From the NCBI GenBank assembly GCA_003719395.1, contig RHMC01000011.1, positions 1 to 64,000 of the forward strand: a DNA stretch of 64,000 bases, written 5' to 3'. Positions 63,368-64,000 of this stretch are shown piece by piece. The notes below the pieces were generated by a model. The model saw nothing but the letters and a program-made list of their open reading frames with translations, was not told the DNA's origin and did not search any database. Position 1 is the stretch's first letter. Each line of letters starts with the position of its first letter. The DNA comes from Streptomyces altiplanensis (GTDB lineage Bacteria; Actinomycetota; Actinomycetes; Streptomycetales; Streptomycetaceae). The position numbers and the translations under genes are program-made.

Positions 63368-64000
63368 ATGACGACGGCAACGACGGCAATGACTGCAACG
63401 ACGACGACTGCGACGACCGCGACGACCGCGACGACGACGGCTGACCAGCACGTGGTGGTCCGGCCGAGCATCCTCTACTTCGGGACGCCGGTGGTCCTGG
63501 TGAGCTCGGAGAACGAGGACGGTTCCTGCAACCTGGCGCCGGTCTCCTCGGCCTGGGCGCTGGGACAGCACGTCGTCCTCGGCCTGGGCAGCGAGAGCCA
63601 GACCGTACGGAACCTCTCCGCGCGGCCGGAACTGGTGATCAACCTGCCCTCGCCCGACCTGTGGGAGTCCGTGGAGCGCCTCGCGCCGCTCACCGGCGCC
63701 GACCCGGTCCCGGCGGCCAAGCGCGCGGTGTACCGGTACGAGGCCGACAAGTTCTCCGCCGCCGGGCTCCGGCCGCAGGATTCGGAGAAGGTGCGGCCGG
63801 TCCGCGTCGCCGAATGCCCGCTGCAACTGGAGGCGAGGGTGACCGCGATGACGGCCGGCGGCGGAGGCATGTTCTTCACCGTCGAGTGCCAGGTCGTACG
63901 CGTACACGCCGATGAGCGCATCGTGGTGCCGGGGACCCAGCACATCGATCCCGCGGTGTGGAGCCCCCTCATCTACAACTTCCGTCACTACCACGGTCTC
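63368..64000 (+). CDS. Flavin-reductase-family protein, truncated by the window edge
   Basis: 211 residues are visible, and the frame is open at the right end. ATG 63368 begins a low-complexity Thr/Ala stretch of about 25 residues (MTTATTAMTATTTATTATTA), followed by SILYFGTPVVLVSSENEDGS, NLAPVSSAWALGQHVVLGLG and HIDPAVWSPLIYNFRHYHGL. The split-barrel FMN-binding fold and NLAPVSS motif are those of DIM6/NTAB flavin reductases, which supply reduced flavin or act on small ligands. It is divergent from the ArsR-type gene. The Thr/Ala tail may not be translated if an internal start is used. Confidence 0.85.
   Translation, partial: MTTATTAMTATTTTATTATTATTTADQHVVVRPSILYFGTPVVLVSSENEDGSCNLAPVSSAWALGQHVVLGLGSESQTVRNLSARPELVINLPSPDLWESVERLAPLTGADPVPAAKRAVYRYEADKFSAAGLRPQDSEKVRPVRVAECPLQLEARVTAMTAGGGGMFFTVECQVVRVHADERIVVPGTQHIDPAVWSPLIYNFRHYHGL

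Noticed and set aside
1..64000. Secondary-metabolite gene cluster, prophage, tRNA or rRNA genes
   Set aside because: No polyketide, peptide-synthetase or terpene enzymes, no phage structural genes and no stable-RNA sequences were seen on either strand.

Overview
The window is chromosomal DNA of a Streptomyces or very close relative. G+C is very high, codon third positions are almost all G or C, GTG and TTG starts are common, and the families are typical of the genus: WhiJ-like XRE plus DUF397 genes, mycothiol synthase, RsiG, Nur, GlnR, CsoR, F420-type and mycothiol-type enzymes. From memory, the gene order from about 9 kb to 46 kb resembles the conserved core segment around SCO4126-SCO4185 of S. 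coelicolor. There is no rRNA, tRNA, CRISPR array, integrase or intact insertion sequence.

Layout. 1-6331 (minus strand): a type IV secretion-like membrane operon encoding a small two-helix VirB2-like protein, a VirB8/TcpC-like protein, a VirB6/TrbL-like polytopic protein, an SCO6880/PrgI-type protein, a VirB4-like ATPase and the start of a VirD4-like coupling protein. A cell-wall hydrolase with transglycosylase and NlpC/P60 domains lies at 9008-10033. A WhiJ/AbaA-like cassette (two DUF397 proteins, an XRE regulator and an anti-sigma-type ATPase) sits between them. 10.3-14.3 kb: PAP2 phosphatase, Tat-exported FAD oxidase, lipoprotein and small proteins. 14.3-25.1 kb: phosphate block, with copper repressor csoR, the DUF47-pit transporter pair, pstSCAB with a PHO box, a Nudix hydrolase, a CHAD protein and ppk. 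25.3-31.98 kb: an ABC-transporter relic, mshD, a secreted 5'-nucleotidase and a two-component system. 32-38.7 kb: HtrA-like protease, LacI regulator, glnR, hydrolase, MoaD-like protein and membrane proteins. 38.8-41 kb: sulfur block (leader peptide, thiosulfate sulfurtransferase, DUF1416, DsrE). 42-46.5 kb: nitrobindin, nur, YgfZ, dtd, rsiG and asparaginase. 46.6-64 kb: more variable accessory genes, including an Eis-like acetyltransferase, two DrrAB-type ABC exporters with their regulators, an MDR oxidoreductase, a HelD-like helicase, a Ddn-like oxidoreductase, a DinB-like thiol enzyme, an ArsR-type regulator and a flavin reductase cut by the right edge.

Functional links. Phosphate uptake (Pst, Pit), polyphosphate synthesis (Ppk, CHAD) and phosphate salvage (5'-nucleotidase, PAP2) are grouped, and a four-unit PHO box stands before pstS. 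The sulfur genes share one promoter that runs through a cysteine-containing leader peptide. The two exporter operons each have a regulator and an obvious palindromic control region.

A caution applies to the whole window. About 25 otherwise conserved genes are broken by one- or two-base indels, roughly forty in all, often in G or C runs. Housekeeping genes such as pstA and mshD are affected, and several breaks compensate one another. This is the signature of residual assembly error rather than mass gene decay. I therefore annotate these as single genes and give the break position. Only the ABC relic at 25.3-26.6 kb and a peptidoglycan-binding fragment at 8.7 kb look truly degenerate.
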